A DNA stretch of 20,302 nt from JAAXQD01 sp035529735 (GCA_035529735.1 DATKWE010000051.1:1-20302), one strand, 5' to 3'; counted from the stretch's first letter, positions 7,821-15,288 are shown. Notes: generated from the sequence alone by a model not told the origin. Numbers and translations are program-made.

Positions 7821-8729
7821 ATGTCAGATATACAGGAAAAATTACAGGAATTTAAATCCGGATTCGTGGCCATTGTCGGTGCACCAAATGTGGGGAAGTC
7901 GACGCTACTAAATCAGGTTCTGGGCGAAAAGATTTCAATTACTTCTAAAAAACCACAAACCACACGGAATCGGATACTGGGTGTAGTCCATCGGCCCGCG
8001 TCTCAACTTGTTTTCTTAGATACGCCGGGGGTTCACAGGGCCAAACGCCCGTTGAACATTCGAATTGTGGAGACAGCCCTTTCAGCACTGAGAAATGTAG
8101 ATATTGTCCTTGTTATGATTGATGTTGCCAATCCGGATCCTGAATCAGAAGCTTTTATTGTAAAGAAACTACAAGAAATAAAACGGCCGGTTGTCCTTGT
8201 CCTTAACAAAATAGATCTCATAAAAAAACCTGCGCTCCTTACCATAATGGCCAATTGGACAAAGTTTCACCCATTTGAGGCCATAATACCGATTTCCGCG
8301 ATACTTGGGGACCAGATCGAAGAACTCATTAAGGCCATCGAGGCGCTACTGCCAAAAGGACCGGCCTATTTTCCGGAAGAAACCATCACCGATTTGCCGG
8401 AACGTTTTATAGCCGCTGAAATGATTCGTGAAAAGGTTTTTCGCTTAACCGGACAGGAAATACCCTATTCCACAGCGATCACTATTGATTCATTTTCCGA
8501 AAAGAAAAAAGGATCCCTGGTAAAAATTGATGCAACCATTCATGTTGAACGCAGTTCACAGAAAGGTATGGTCATCGGAAAAAACGGGAGCATGCTGAAA
8601 ATGATCGGCACAGAGGCCAGAAAAGAGATCGAACGGATGGTGGGCACAAAGGTCTTTTTAAAACTTTTTGTACGGGTCCATAAAAACTGGAGTAAAGACA
8701 CAAAAGCCCTAAGAAGATTGGGTTACTGA
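7821..8729 (+). CDS. era: GTPase Era
   Basis: Essential GTPase that binds the 3' end of 16S rRNA and assists 30S maturation. The 302-residue protein has the GTPase domain with G1 GAPNVGKS (20-27), the QTTRNRI switch (46-52), G3 DTPG (67-70) and G4 NKID (129-132). A C-terminal KH RNA-binding domain follows, with VIGKNGSMLKMIG (251-263). It ends in the family-typical VHKNWSKD...LRRLGY. AAGGA lies six bases before the ATG. The preceding 230-base spacer holds an octamer-repeat element and a small hairpin. The stop codon overlaps the start of the ATP-grasp gene by one base, so the two are co-translated. Confidence 0.97.
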   Translation: MSDIQEKLQEFKSGFVAIVGAPNVGKSTLLNQVLGEKISITSKKPQTTRNRILGVVHRPASQLVFLDTPGVHRAKRPLNIRIVETALSALRNVDIVLVMIDVANPDPESEAFIVKKLQEIKRPVVLVLNKIDLIKKPALLTIMANWTKFHPFEAIIPISAILGDQIEELIKAIEALLPKGPAYFPEETITDLPERFIAAEMIREKVFRLTGQEIPYSTAITIDSFSEKKKGSLVKIDATIHVERSSQKGMVIGKNGSMLKMIGTEARKEIERMVGTKVFLKLFVRVHKNWSKDTKALRRLGY

Positions 8730-9580
8730 TGATTCTGTCCTATCACCCCTGCTTTGAAGGTGAGAAAAACTTACTCTGCGCCGGGCGGGAGCCTGGAGCC
8801 GATGATCTTGATGCAATCAGGGCAGCCGATGCCGTTATCCTGCCCCAGGGATGCTATCAATCCCTCTACGAAATGGCGCGCAACAACTGCAAACATATTT
8901 TTCCAAATTTTGATGCACGGTTCAAGTATAAGGGCAAGACCGAGCAGATTCAGCTTTTTCGAGAAAAAAATGCAGCCCACCCAAAAACGGAAACCTATAT
9001 AAATATAAACACCTTTTCCTTAAACTACGGCGAAATGCCCCCAAAACCCGCTTTCGATTTTCCGTTTGTATTCAAATTCAGCTGGGGCGGAGAGGGAGAT
9101 CATGTCTTTTTGATAAAATCGCCTGAAGATTTTCTGAGCGTTATGCAAACTGCCAAAAAATTTGAAAAAAGCGGTCAAAAGGGATTTATCATTCAGGAAT
9201 ATATTCCTTCAAAAAACCGATCGCTAAGAGTTGTTATCATCGGACAGACGATCGTTTCCTACTGGCGGATTCAGCCTGATATAGAAAGTTTTACATCCAA
9301 TATTGCCAAAGGGGCGTTTATCGATTTTGACACCGACCCGGAACTGCAGAAAGAAGCCGTCAAATCCGTGAAAGATTTTTGCCTCCGGACGGGAATCGAT
9401 CTGGCCGGTTTTGATATCCTTTTTTCCTCCGGTGCGGCGGTTAACACACCTCTTTTTCTGGAGATAAACTACTTTTTTGGGCGGCGTGGTCTTGGAGGAT
9501 CAGAAAATTTTTATGCGATATTAAACAGAGAAATCGTAAAATGGGTAGACCGCCTTGGGCTCTCGAAAAAATACCCATAA
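8729..9580 (+). CDS. ATP-grasp domain protein (RimK/glutathione-synthetase-like)
   Basis: A 283-residue protein with the ATP-grasp fold of carboxylate-amine/thiol ligases. The N-terminal part (1-65) resembles a pre-ATP-grasp domain. FPFVFKFSWGGEGDHVF (about 110-126) fits the nucleotide-binding strand and glycine loop, and IIQEYIPSKNRSLRVVIIG follows. DLAGFDILF...PLFLEINYFFGRRGLGG carries the metal-binding Glu/Asn pair. The substrate cannot be told from sequence; it may be an amino-acid or peptide ligase, or a modifying enzyme acting on a protein tail as RimK does. The start codon ATG overlaps the era TGA (ATGA), indicating coupling, though era does not predict its role. The spacer after it starts with a dispersed repeat. 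Confidence 0.8.
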   Translation: MILSYHPCFEGEKNLLCAGREPGADDLDAIRAADAVILPQGCYQSLYEMARNNCKHIFPNFDARFKYKGKTEQIQLFREKNAAHPKTETYININTFSLNYGEMPPKPAFDFPFVFKFSWGGEGDHVFLIKSPEDFLSVMQTAKKFEKSGQKGFIIQEYIPSKNRSLRVVIIGQTIVSYWRIQPDIESFTSNIAKGAFIDFDTDPELQKEAVKSVKDFCLRTGIDLAGFDILFSSGAAVNTPLFLEINYFFGRRGLGGSENFYAILNREIVKWVDRLGLSKKYP

Positions 9581-9589
9581 ATAAAGAAC

Positions 9590-9624
9590 CCGGGCCCAGA
9601 GGATCCGGCGTTGGTTTTACCCCA
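9590..9624. repeat. Dispersed repeat copy 2 (GGGCCCAGAGGATCC type)
   Basis: Begins ten bases after the ATP-grasp stop and matches 4109-4143 at 28 of 35 positions. A shorter echo, TTGGTTTTACC, recurs just after the HTH remnant near 14659-14669. Confidence 0.55.
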
Positions 9625-9660
9625 TAGGAAATTTGCTTTGTTGAAAGTTCATTGAATTAT

Positions 9661-9871
9661 TAAAATTACAAATATCAAACAATTCCCAATTCAGCCGTCG
9701 TAGCCAAAAGGCTACTATGGCGAAGTCGGCTGACCGAAATTCGAAAATCCAAACAATGTCTCGTTATGGAAGGTTTTGGTCATTGAATATTGGAATTTGA
9801 GACCTGCCCGCTCGTGCCTTGTGTGGCAGGCGGGTTTATTTGTGATTTGGTGCTTGGTACTTGTGATTTTA
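9661..9871. repeat. Inverted repeat element E with internal hairpins
   Basis: The left arm TAAAATTACAAATATCAAAC plus one base (9661-9681) and the reverse complement of 9851-9871 match at 17 of 21 positions, and all four differences are transitions. Repeat spacing in the arms is close to 8 bases. The interior (about 170 bases) contains a compound hairpin at 9691-9733 and a CCTGCC/GGCAGG pair (9803-9808 with 9825-9830). Open frames across this 395-base spacer between the ATP-grasp gene and the MoeA fusion look like chance. Near the end (9909-9921) there is a further CCCGC-AAT-GCGGG hairpin. Confidence 0.6.
9691..9733. repeat. Compound palindrome TCAGCCG...CGGCTGA
   Basis: An outer perfect seven-pair stem (TCAGCCG at 9691-9697 with CGGCTGA at 9727-9733) encloses an inner perfect six-pair stem, GTAGCC-AAAA-GGCTAC (9700-9715). 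It looks like a REP-type intergenic hairpin. No T-run follows. Confidence 0.6.
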
Positions 9872-9975
9872 GACACAAAACTCCAAGGCAGGGTTATTAT
9901 CTCTGACCCCCGCAATGCGGGACAGGCATGGCCCAAAGGCCCCGGTTTTCAATATAAAAATATAACGGAAACAAC

Positions 9976-11904
9976 ATGAGCAACAAACGCAATATTTATT
10001 TAAAAATGAAAACCCTGGAAGCGGCGCAGGAAATCATTTTTCAGCGGTTTCCCCTGGATCGAACACGTTCCAAAGAAACGATTTCCGTCCCCGACGCGGT
10101 GGGCCGGGTTCTGGCCGAGCCGGTAGCGGCCGTAATCTCCTCACCCAATTTTCATTTATCTGCAATGGACGGTATCGCAGTAAAAGCGGCCAATACCTTT
10201 GGCGCAGCTGAAACAAAACCCAAAGAATTGCGGGTCGACACCGACGCTTTTTTTGTCAACACCGGCCATGTAATGCCTGAAAACACCGATGCGGTAATCA
10301 TGATAGAACATGTTCATGTTATCGACCCAAACCGGCTTGAAATCGAAGCCCCGGCATTTCCCTGGCAGAACGTTCGAAAGGTCGGTGAAGATATTGTGGC
10401 AACCGAGCTCCTTTTCCCCCAGAACCATGTGATCACCCCCTATTGCTTGGGGGCCCTTATTTCAGGCGGCATCTTTACGGTCCCGGTAAAGACCAAACCC
10501 AACGTACTGATCATTCCAACAGGCTCCGAGCTCGTGGACTGGCGGAAAACACCCGTTGAAAATCTTCAGCCGGGTCAGGTCATTGAAAGCAATTCTTTTG
10601 TCCTCGGGAAACTTGTGGAGTCGTGCGGCGGCACGTTTACCCGCCATGATATGCTCACCGATGATCCTATGAAATTAAAAGCGGCGATTCTGGATGCCGT
10701 GAACATCGGCTTCGACATGATCCTCATGGTGGGCGGATCCTCTGCCGGGTCCGAAGACCATACGAGACGCGTCATCGATGAACTCGGTGAGGTGCTGGTT
10801 CACGGTGTCACCATCATGCCGGGGAAACCGGTTTTAATCGGTAAAATAGCGGATATTCCCATCTTTGGAATCCCGGGGTATCCGGTTTCGGCCATCGTTG
10901 CCTTTGAACAGTTTGTTGCCCCGTTAATAGCCTCGATGCTCGGCCAGCCTGAATCGGAGCGGCCCAGGGTCCAGGTCGAGCCTACCCGAAAAATCGCCTC
11001 CAAACTCGGCTTCGAAGAATTTATCCGGGTAAAACTGGGGGCGGTAGGCAATAAAATTGTGGCCATCCCCCTTCCCAGAGGTGCCGGCTGTATCACCACC
11101 CTGACCGAAGCGGACGGCATCATCCGGGTCCCCAAAAACCTGGAAGGGATTCGGCCCCATGAACCGGTGACGGCCGAACTTTTACGGCCCTTGTCTTCGG
11201 TGAACAATACCATTGTTGTGGTGGGGAGCCACGACAACACACTGGATGTTCTATCGAACCAGATTCGATCCGGACACAAAAATTTGACCCTTTCGTCGAG
11301 CCATGTGGGGAGCATGGGGGGTCTCATGGCCATAAAAAAGAGGGGGTGCCATTTGGCCGGGTCCCATCTTCTCGACACCCGAGACGGAACGTACAATCAA
11401 TCCTATATCCGGAAATATCTTCCGGATATCGAGGTTAAACTGGTGAATCTCGTGATGCGGGACCAGGGTCTCATCGTATTGCCCAAAAATCCCAAGGGAA
11501 TCCGGGGGATCGAGGATCTCAGTCGAAAGGACATTACATTCATCAACCGGCAGGCCGGCTCCGGCACCCGGATACTTCTCGATTACCGCTTGAAACAGAT
11601 GGGTATCGATCCATCTGACGTCAACGGGTATGAAAATGAAGAATTTACCCACATGTCCGTGGCCGTGGCGGTGCAGAGCGGCACGGTTGATGTTGCGCTT
11701 GGCATTTATGCGGCTGCCAAGGCACTCAAGCTCGATTTTATCCCGGTGGTTACAGAGCAATATGACCTGGTTATTCCCGAAATCTATTTTGAATCTGAAA
11801 ACATCCAAATCCTCCTCGATACCATCCGCACGCCGGAGTTCAAACTTCGGGTTCAAGCCCTGGGCGGATACAGCACGGAAAGGACAGGGCAAGTAATCTT
11901 TTAG
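9976..11904 (+). CDS. MoeA fused to a periplasmic-binding-like domain
   Basis: A 642-residue two-part protein. Residues about 10-405 are MoeA-like molybdopterin molybdenumtransferase: PNFHLSAMDGIAVKA, VNTGHVMPENTDAVI, the MPT/nucleotide-binding region IIPTGSEL and GGSSAGSEDH, and PGKPVLIG with IFGIPGYPVSA. Residues about 415-642 form a PBP-like/LysR-substrate-type domain (GSHDNTLDVL, SSHVGSMGGLMA, HLLDTRDGTYN, INRQAGSGTRILLDYRL). This architecture is known in archaea and many anaerobes. The N-terminal part should insert molybdenum or tungsten into molybdopterin for oxidoreductases; the C-terminal part has been proposed to bind a small ligand such as oxyanion or cofactor, but its role is not established. 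The ATG at 9976 has a GGAAAC-type upstream signal. It is flanked by repeat-rich spacers, so probably a single-gene transcript. Confidence 0.92.
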   Translation: MSNKRNIYLKMKTLEAAQEIIFQRFPLDRTRSKETISVPDAVGRVLAEPVAAVISSPNFHLSAMDGIAVKAANTFGAAETKPKELRVDTDAFFVNTGHVMPENTDAVIMIEHVHVIDPNRLEIEAPAFPWQNVRKVGEDIVATELLFPQNHVITPYCLGALISGGIFTVPVKTKPNVLIIPTGSELVDWRKTPVENLQPGQVIESNSFVLGKLVESCGGTFTRHDMLTDDPMKLKAAILDAVNIGFDMILMVGGSSAGSEDHTRRVIDELGEVLVHGVTIMPGKPVLIGKIADIPIFGIPGYPVSAIVAFEQFVAPLIASMLGQPESERPRVQVEPTRKIASKLGFEEFIRVKLGAVGNKIVAIPLPRGAGCITTLTEADGIIRVPKNLEGIRPHEPVTAELLRPLSSVNNTIVVVGSHDNTLDVLSNQIRSGHKNLTLSSSHVGSMGGLMAIKKRGCHLAGSHLLDTRDGTYNQSYIRKYLPDIEVKLVNLVMRDQGLIVLPKNPKGIRGIEDLSRKDITFINRQAGSGTRILLDYRLKQMGIDPSDVNGYENEEFTHMSVAVAVQSGTVDVALGIYAAAKALKLDFIPVVTEQYDLVIPEIYFESENIQILLDTIRTPEFKLRVQALGGYSTERTGQVIF

Positions 11905-11931
11905 AAAAAATTTTGACTTAGAGAAAATCCA

Positions 11932-12284
11932 TTTTAGAAAATAGAAAAGAGGAAAGAGAATAAAGAAAAGCACGGATAAACACAACTATTTTGAAAAATA
12001 AGAAAATAAGACGGTGAAGAGCAAGAAAGTGAGAAGGTGGGAAGGTGGGAAGGTGAAGCGCAAGAAAGTGAGAAGGTGGGAAGGTAAGAAGGTTGGCAAT
12101 TCTCAGGATTTCTTAACTTCTGATTTTCTAACCTTCTTAACTTCCTGTTTTCCGCGACCTTCTTAACTTCCTGTTTTCCGAGACTTTCTCATCTTCTAAT
12201 CAGTGCTCATCCACAATTGTAAAATGGGCACAGTGCGTTTCCTGTTGCGGTTACCTATTTTCTAATTCCTACTTTCTATTTCTG
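11932..12284. repeat. Nested three-block octamer palindrome (element D)
   Basis: The spacer between the MoeA fusion and archease is a long imperfect palindrome. Outer block: AGAAAATAGAAAAGAGGAAA (11936 on) faces the CTATTTTCTAATTCCTAC region (12254-12284). Middle block: GCACGGATAAACAC (11970-11983) faces GTGCTCATCCAC (12203-12214). Inner block: AAGGTGGG-type octamers (about 12021-12096) face TTCTTAAC/TTCCTGTT-type octamers (12110-12196). A 26-base direct repeat starting GCAAGAAAGTGAG occurs at 12021 and 12060. A 24-base direct repeat starting ACCTTCTTAACTTCC occurs at 12131 and 12157. No gene was found inside. Confidence 0.75.
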
Positions 12285-12337
12285 GCATAAAAGTTTTAGG
12301 TGTTGAATAGTGGTCGAAGAAGCTTTATGGTTTGGTT

Positions 12338-12769
12338 ATGGGGAACAGGATTAGAGAGAAATATCACTTAATAGACCATACGGCTGATTTCGGCATCCAT
12401 GTTTCGGGCACAAACTCAAAAGATCTTTTTGCCAATGCCGCCGAGGCCCTGTTCGATGTGATCACGGAAATCGATTCGTTAACGGGTCATGATTCCTGCC
12501 ATATCGAGGTCTCCGGAGATGACTGGTCCGATCTCATGATCAACTGGCTCAGAGAGATTTTATATTTGTGGAACGGAAAGGAACGGCTGGTAAAATCGGC
12601 GAATATCACGTCTCTTTCGGAGAACAAGCTCTCGGCCCAGGTTGTTTTTGACCCCTATGATCCGGATCGCCATGCCATCAAAACCGAAATTAAGGCGGTG
12701 ACCTATCACCAGATTCAGGTAAAACGCACCCCTTCCGGATGGACGGCAAGAATCATCTTCGATATCTAA
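12338..12769 (+). CDS. Archease
   Basis: Small metal-dependent activator that drives RtcB guanylylation and multiple turnover in RNA ligation. The 143-residue product contains the family-defining LIDHTADFGIHV (11-22, with the metal-ligand Asp17), the central WLREILYLW helix, KAVTYHQI, and the C-terminal IIFDI with the conserved acidic ligand. Normal family length is about 140. The ATG at 12338 is chosen; a TTG two codons earlier is possible, and neither has a strong Shine-Dalgarno. The gene rtcB follows after a 270-base spacer, which fits the known functional partnership. The start lies about 50 bases after a long nested palindrome that may be in its 5' leader. Confidence 0.92.
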   Translation: MGNRIREKYHLIDHTADFGIHVSGTNSKDLFANAAEALFDVITEIDSLTGHDSCHIEVSGDDWSDLMINWLREILYLWNGKERLVKSANITSLSENKLSAQVVFDPYDPDRHAIKTEIKAVTYHQIQVKRTPSGWTARIIFDI

Positions 12770-12789
12770 AAGGATGTCTGGATTTACTA

Positions 12790-12828
12790 TAACCCATAGA
12801 ATTTACTAAAATATTAGTGGGTTCTTGT
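12790..12828 (+). terminator. Weak terminator-like hairpin after archease
   Basis: ACTAA-AATA-TTAGT (12805-12818) is a perfect short AT-rich stem. It can be extended by ACCC (12792-12795) and GGGT (12819-12822) around a bulge, and TTCTTGTTT follows. It is weak, and whether it stops transcription between archease and rtcB is uncertain. Confidence 0.25.
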
Positions 12829-12842
12829 TTATGACGTCAGCA

Positions 12843-12948
12843 TGGAAGAATGGAATGTTGGAATATTGGAAATAAGAATGGAAAAAACCCAATTTAAATG
12901 GCTAAAAATCCTTTCAAACCCATTATTCCATTACTCCATTATTCCATG
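12843..12948. repeat. Inverted octamer-repeat element C
   Basis: The left arm (12843-12874) is TGGAAGAA, TGGAATGT, TGGAATAT, TGGAAATA. The right arm (12919-12948) is CCCATT then ATTCCATT, ACTCCATT, ATTCCATG. The reverse complement of the right arm aligns to the left arm over 29 bases with about 24 matches, starting at CATGGAA on both. It lies between archease and rtcB and holds no ORF. It is closest in unit sequence to elements A and B. Confidence 0.75.
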
Positions 12949-13042
12949 TTTGAAGTAAGCGTTAAAGCCTCAAAAATCGTCCTACATTTTCATTGAGTTG
13001 TAGAAAATCCGAAATGTTAAATTAATCGACGGGATAGCAAAG

Positions 13043-14482
13043 ATGATAACAAATATTAAAAAAATAGATAAATACCGATGGGAAGTTCCCAAAACAGGTG
13101 CCATGCGCGTACCGGGAATAATCTACTCCACCGAGTCGATGCTGGCAGGCAGCCCTCAGAAAGAACCGTTGAAACAGGTGGCCAATGTCGCAACCCTCCC
13201 CGGAATTATAAAGGCGTCCCTTGCCATGCCGGACATGCACTGGGGGTATGGATTCCCCATCGGCGGTGTTGCCGCATTTGACTGGGACTCGGGGGTCATC
13301 TCTCCGGGCGGGGTCGGTTACGATATCAACTGTGGCGTCCGTCTCGCCACCACGTCTCTTGTGGAAAAGGAAATACGGCCAAAACTCAGGGCGCTGGTGG
13401 ATTCACTTTTTCAGAATATACCTTCGGGAGTTGGTTCAACCGGCCCGATAAAACTGTCCATCCCCGAAGTAAAAAAGGTCCTCAAAAATGGCAGTCGATG
13501 GGCGGTGAGCCAGGGGCTTGGAGACACGTCGGATTTAGATTTTACAGAGGACGGCGGGTGCATGGAGAACGCCGATCCGGATGTCATCAGTCCAAGAGCG
13601 CTGGAAAGGGGGCGAAAGCAGCTCGGAACTCTCGGGTCCGGGAATCACTTCGTTGAAATCGGCGTGGTGGAAACCATCTATGAACCTGAGGCGGCAAAGG
13701 TGTTCGGTCTTTTTGAAGGCCAGGTGACGCTGATGCTCCATTCAGGATCACGGGGTCTGGGATATCAGATTTGCGACGATTTTCTGGCCTTCATGACGAA
13801 ACATGTAAAAAAGCTCGGATTTGAACTGCCGGACAGACAGCTTGCCTGCGCCATGATACAGTCCGAAGAAGGGATGCGCTACTACAATGCCATGGCCTGT
13901 GCCGCAAACTATGCATGGGCCAACAGACAGATTTTAATGCACCGGTGTCGTGACGTATTTTTGAGGGCGCTGGGCATGGGTCCCAGAGACCTTGGCATGA
14001 ATCTGTTGTACGATGTGTGCCACAACATTGCCAAAAAAGAGACCCATGTTGTCGAGGGAAAAGCCCGGACGGTCTGTGTGCACCGAAAAGGGGCCACACG
14101 GTCTTTCCCGGCCGGGCACACCGCACTCTGCAGTAAATACCAACCCACCGGACAACCGGTCATTATCCCCGGAGATATGGGGACGGCTTCGTATGTGCTT
14201 TTGGGCACCCAAAAAGCCATGGAAGAGACCTTCGGTTCGACCTGCCATGGTGCCGGACGGGTCATGAGCAGAAAAGCCGCCAAAAAAGCGAGCAAAGGGA
14301 GGGCCATCCATCGCGAACTCGAAGACAAGGGGATCTTTGTCAGATGGACGGGCAGGTCCACCCTCGCCGAAGAGATGCCCGAGGCGTACAAGGATGTTTC
14401 CCAGGTGGTGGAAACGGTCCATGGGGCCGGTATCTCAAAAAAAGTGGCCCGATTAAAACCCATCGGTGTGGTTAAAGGGTAA
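13043..14482 (+). CDS. rtcB: RNA-splicing ligase RtcB (3'-phosphate RNA ligase)
   Basis: GTP- and manganese-dependent ligase that joins 2',3'-cyclic phosphate or 3'-phosphate RNA ends to 5'-OH ends, used in tRNA splicing and, in bacteria, RNA repair. The 479-residue protein is full length. Signature segments are AMPDMHWGYGFPIGG (61-75), GGVGYDINCGVRL (89-101) with metal ligands Asp94 and Cys97, GSGNHFVEIG (198-207), MLHSGSRGLG (231-240), and STCHGAGRVMSR (399-410). In the last motif His402 corresponds to the guanylylated histidine. The archease gene lies upstream, separated by an octamer-repeat element, so co-expression is likely but not guaranteed. No tRNA intron, RtcA or RtcR is visible nearby. 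Confidence 0.97.
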   Translation: MITNIKKIDKYRWEVPKTGAMRVPGIIYSTESMLAGSPQKEPLKQVANVATLPGIIKASLAMPDMHWGYGFPIGGVAAFDWDSGVISPGGVGYDINCGVRLATTSLVEKEIRPKLRALVDSLFQNIPSGVGSTGPIKLSIPEVKKVLKNGSRWAVSQGLGDTSDLDFTEDGGCMENADPDVISPRALERGRKQLGTLGSGNHFVEIGVVETIYEPEAAKVFGLFEGQVTLMLHSGSRGLGYQICDDFLAFMTKHVKKLGFELPDRQLACAMIQSEEGMRYYNAMACAANYAWANRQILMHRCRDVFLRALGMGPRDLGMNLLYDVCHNIAKKETHVVEGKARTVCVHRKGATRSFPAGHTALCSKYQPTGQPVIIPGDMGTASYVLLGTQKAMEETFGSTCHGAGRVMSRKAAKKASKGRAIHRELEDKGIFVRWTGRSTLAEEMPEAYKDVSQVVETVHGAGISKKVARLKPIGVVKG

Positions 14483-14655
14483 TTTGCCGACGGTTCATAG
14501 GTCCAATGATGATTGCCGCACTCATCAGAGACGGCAAAAGCAGTAAAGAAATTGCCGACACCACCGTTCATTTTCACAGAAAAAACCTGAGGATCAAATT
14601 CGGACTCACAAACACCCGGACCAATTTGAGATCCTATCTGCTGTCCCTGTCCTAG
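14483..14655 (+). pseudogene. LuxR-type helix-turn-helix remnant
   Basis: Directly after the rtcB stop, one frame reads IGPMMIAALIRDGKSSKEIA, then D-TTVHFHRKNLRIKFGLTN and TRTNLRSYLLSLS before TAG at 14653-14655. This is the DNA-binding end of a LuxR/NarL-family regulator of the kind attached to PAS sensors in this group (family pattern: LxxxEIxVAxLIxxGKxxKEIA, LxxSxxTVxFHRxNIRxKLGL). About seven or eight residues between KEIA and TV, the turn and start of the recognition helix, are missing, and the N-terminal sensor part is absent. It therefore cannot be a working regulator. The following 14656-14897 shows no recognisable gene. Confidence 0.7.
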
Positions 14656-14897
14656 CCTTGGTTTTACCGGGCATACCCATAACTTGCCATTTCTTTCAGA
14701 TTCAAACGGGTTTGTACTGATTGGGGATGAGGTCTTGCATTGCCGGCAAAAGGACTTAGTGTTATTCATGAAGGTCAAAAAAAAGCCATGGGTTCAACGC
14801 AATGGCCGATTTGGCGTGCTTTTGTTCAACAGGCGCCGCATCCGATTGTCCGCTGGAACGGTTCTATTTAAATGAATTTCCCGGCGGCAACACACAT

Positions 14898-14905
14898 AAA
14901 GGAGG
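14898..14905 (+). promoter_or_regulatory. Shine-Dalgarno AAAGGAGG that fixes the PPOX-protein start
   Basis: A near-ideal ribosome binding site ends five bases before the ATG at 14911. It favours that start over an in-frame ATG at 14872, which would add 13 residues and has no such signal. Confidence 0.85.
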
Positions 14906-14910
14906 TTTTT

Positions 14911-15288
14911 ATGGAACTCAAAGAATATTTTCAGAACATCAAAGGCCTGGGCGTTTTGTCCACGGCAGACAGCGGCGGTCGAGTGGATGCCGCCGTTTAT
15001 TCCAGACCCCATTTTATGGAAGACGGGTCCCTGGCATTTATCATGCGGGACCGGTTGACCCATCGGAATCTAGCGTCGAACCCCCATGCATCCTATCTGT
15101 TTAAAGAGGACGGCGCCGGATATAACGGGAAGCGGTTATACTTGACCAAAATTCGAGAAGAAGAAAATTCCCCCTTGATCGATTCATTGTCCCGGCGGAG
15201 CTACCCGGCGGACCCGGAAATAACAGAGTCCAGATTTCTGGTGTTTTTCAAACTCGACACGGAGCGGCCCCTGATCGGTGACGGTTAG
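14911..15288 (+). CDS. Pyridoxamine 5'-phosphate oxidase-family (FMN-binding split-barrel) protein
   Basis: A 125-residue protein with the PPOX split-barrel pattern: GLGVLSTADSGGRVDAAVYS near the N-terminus, an AFIMRDRLTHRNLASNPHASYLF core, then YLTKIREEE and a helical end. Such proteins bind FMN or a related flavin/deazaflavin and act as small oxidoreductases or flavin carriers. The substrate here is unknown, and it is too short and divergent to be PdxH. The translation start is set by the strong AAAGGAGG. It stands between the HTH remnant and the UvdE gene with ordinary spacing, and its neighbours give no clue to its role. The 15289-15525 spacer after it shows no gene. Confidence 0.8.
   Translation: MELKEYFQNIKGLGVLSTADSGGRVDAAVYSRPHFMEDGSLAFIMRDRLTHRNLASNPHASYLFKEDGAGYNGKRLYLTKIREEENSPLIDSLSRRSYPADPEITESRFLVFFKLDTERPLIGDG

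Noticed and set aside
9715..9979. Open frames on both strands in the spacer before the MoeA fusion
   Set aside because: They are made of repeat sequence and hairpins, with no ribosome binding site or recognisable family.
10800..11985. Two long antisense frames inside the MoeA fusion gene
   Set aside because: The plus-strand protein is recognisable end to end, so these are by-products of codon bias.
13909..14778. A long open frame antisense to rtcB
   Set aside because: RtcB is unmistakable on the plus strand; the antisense frame is low-complexity in composition and shows no motifs.
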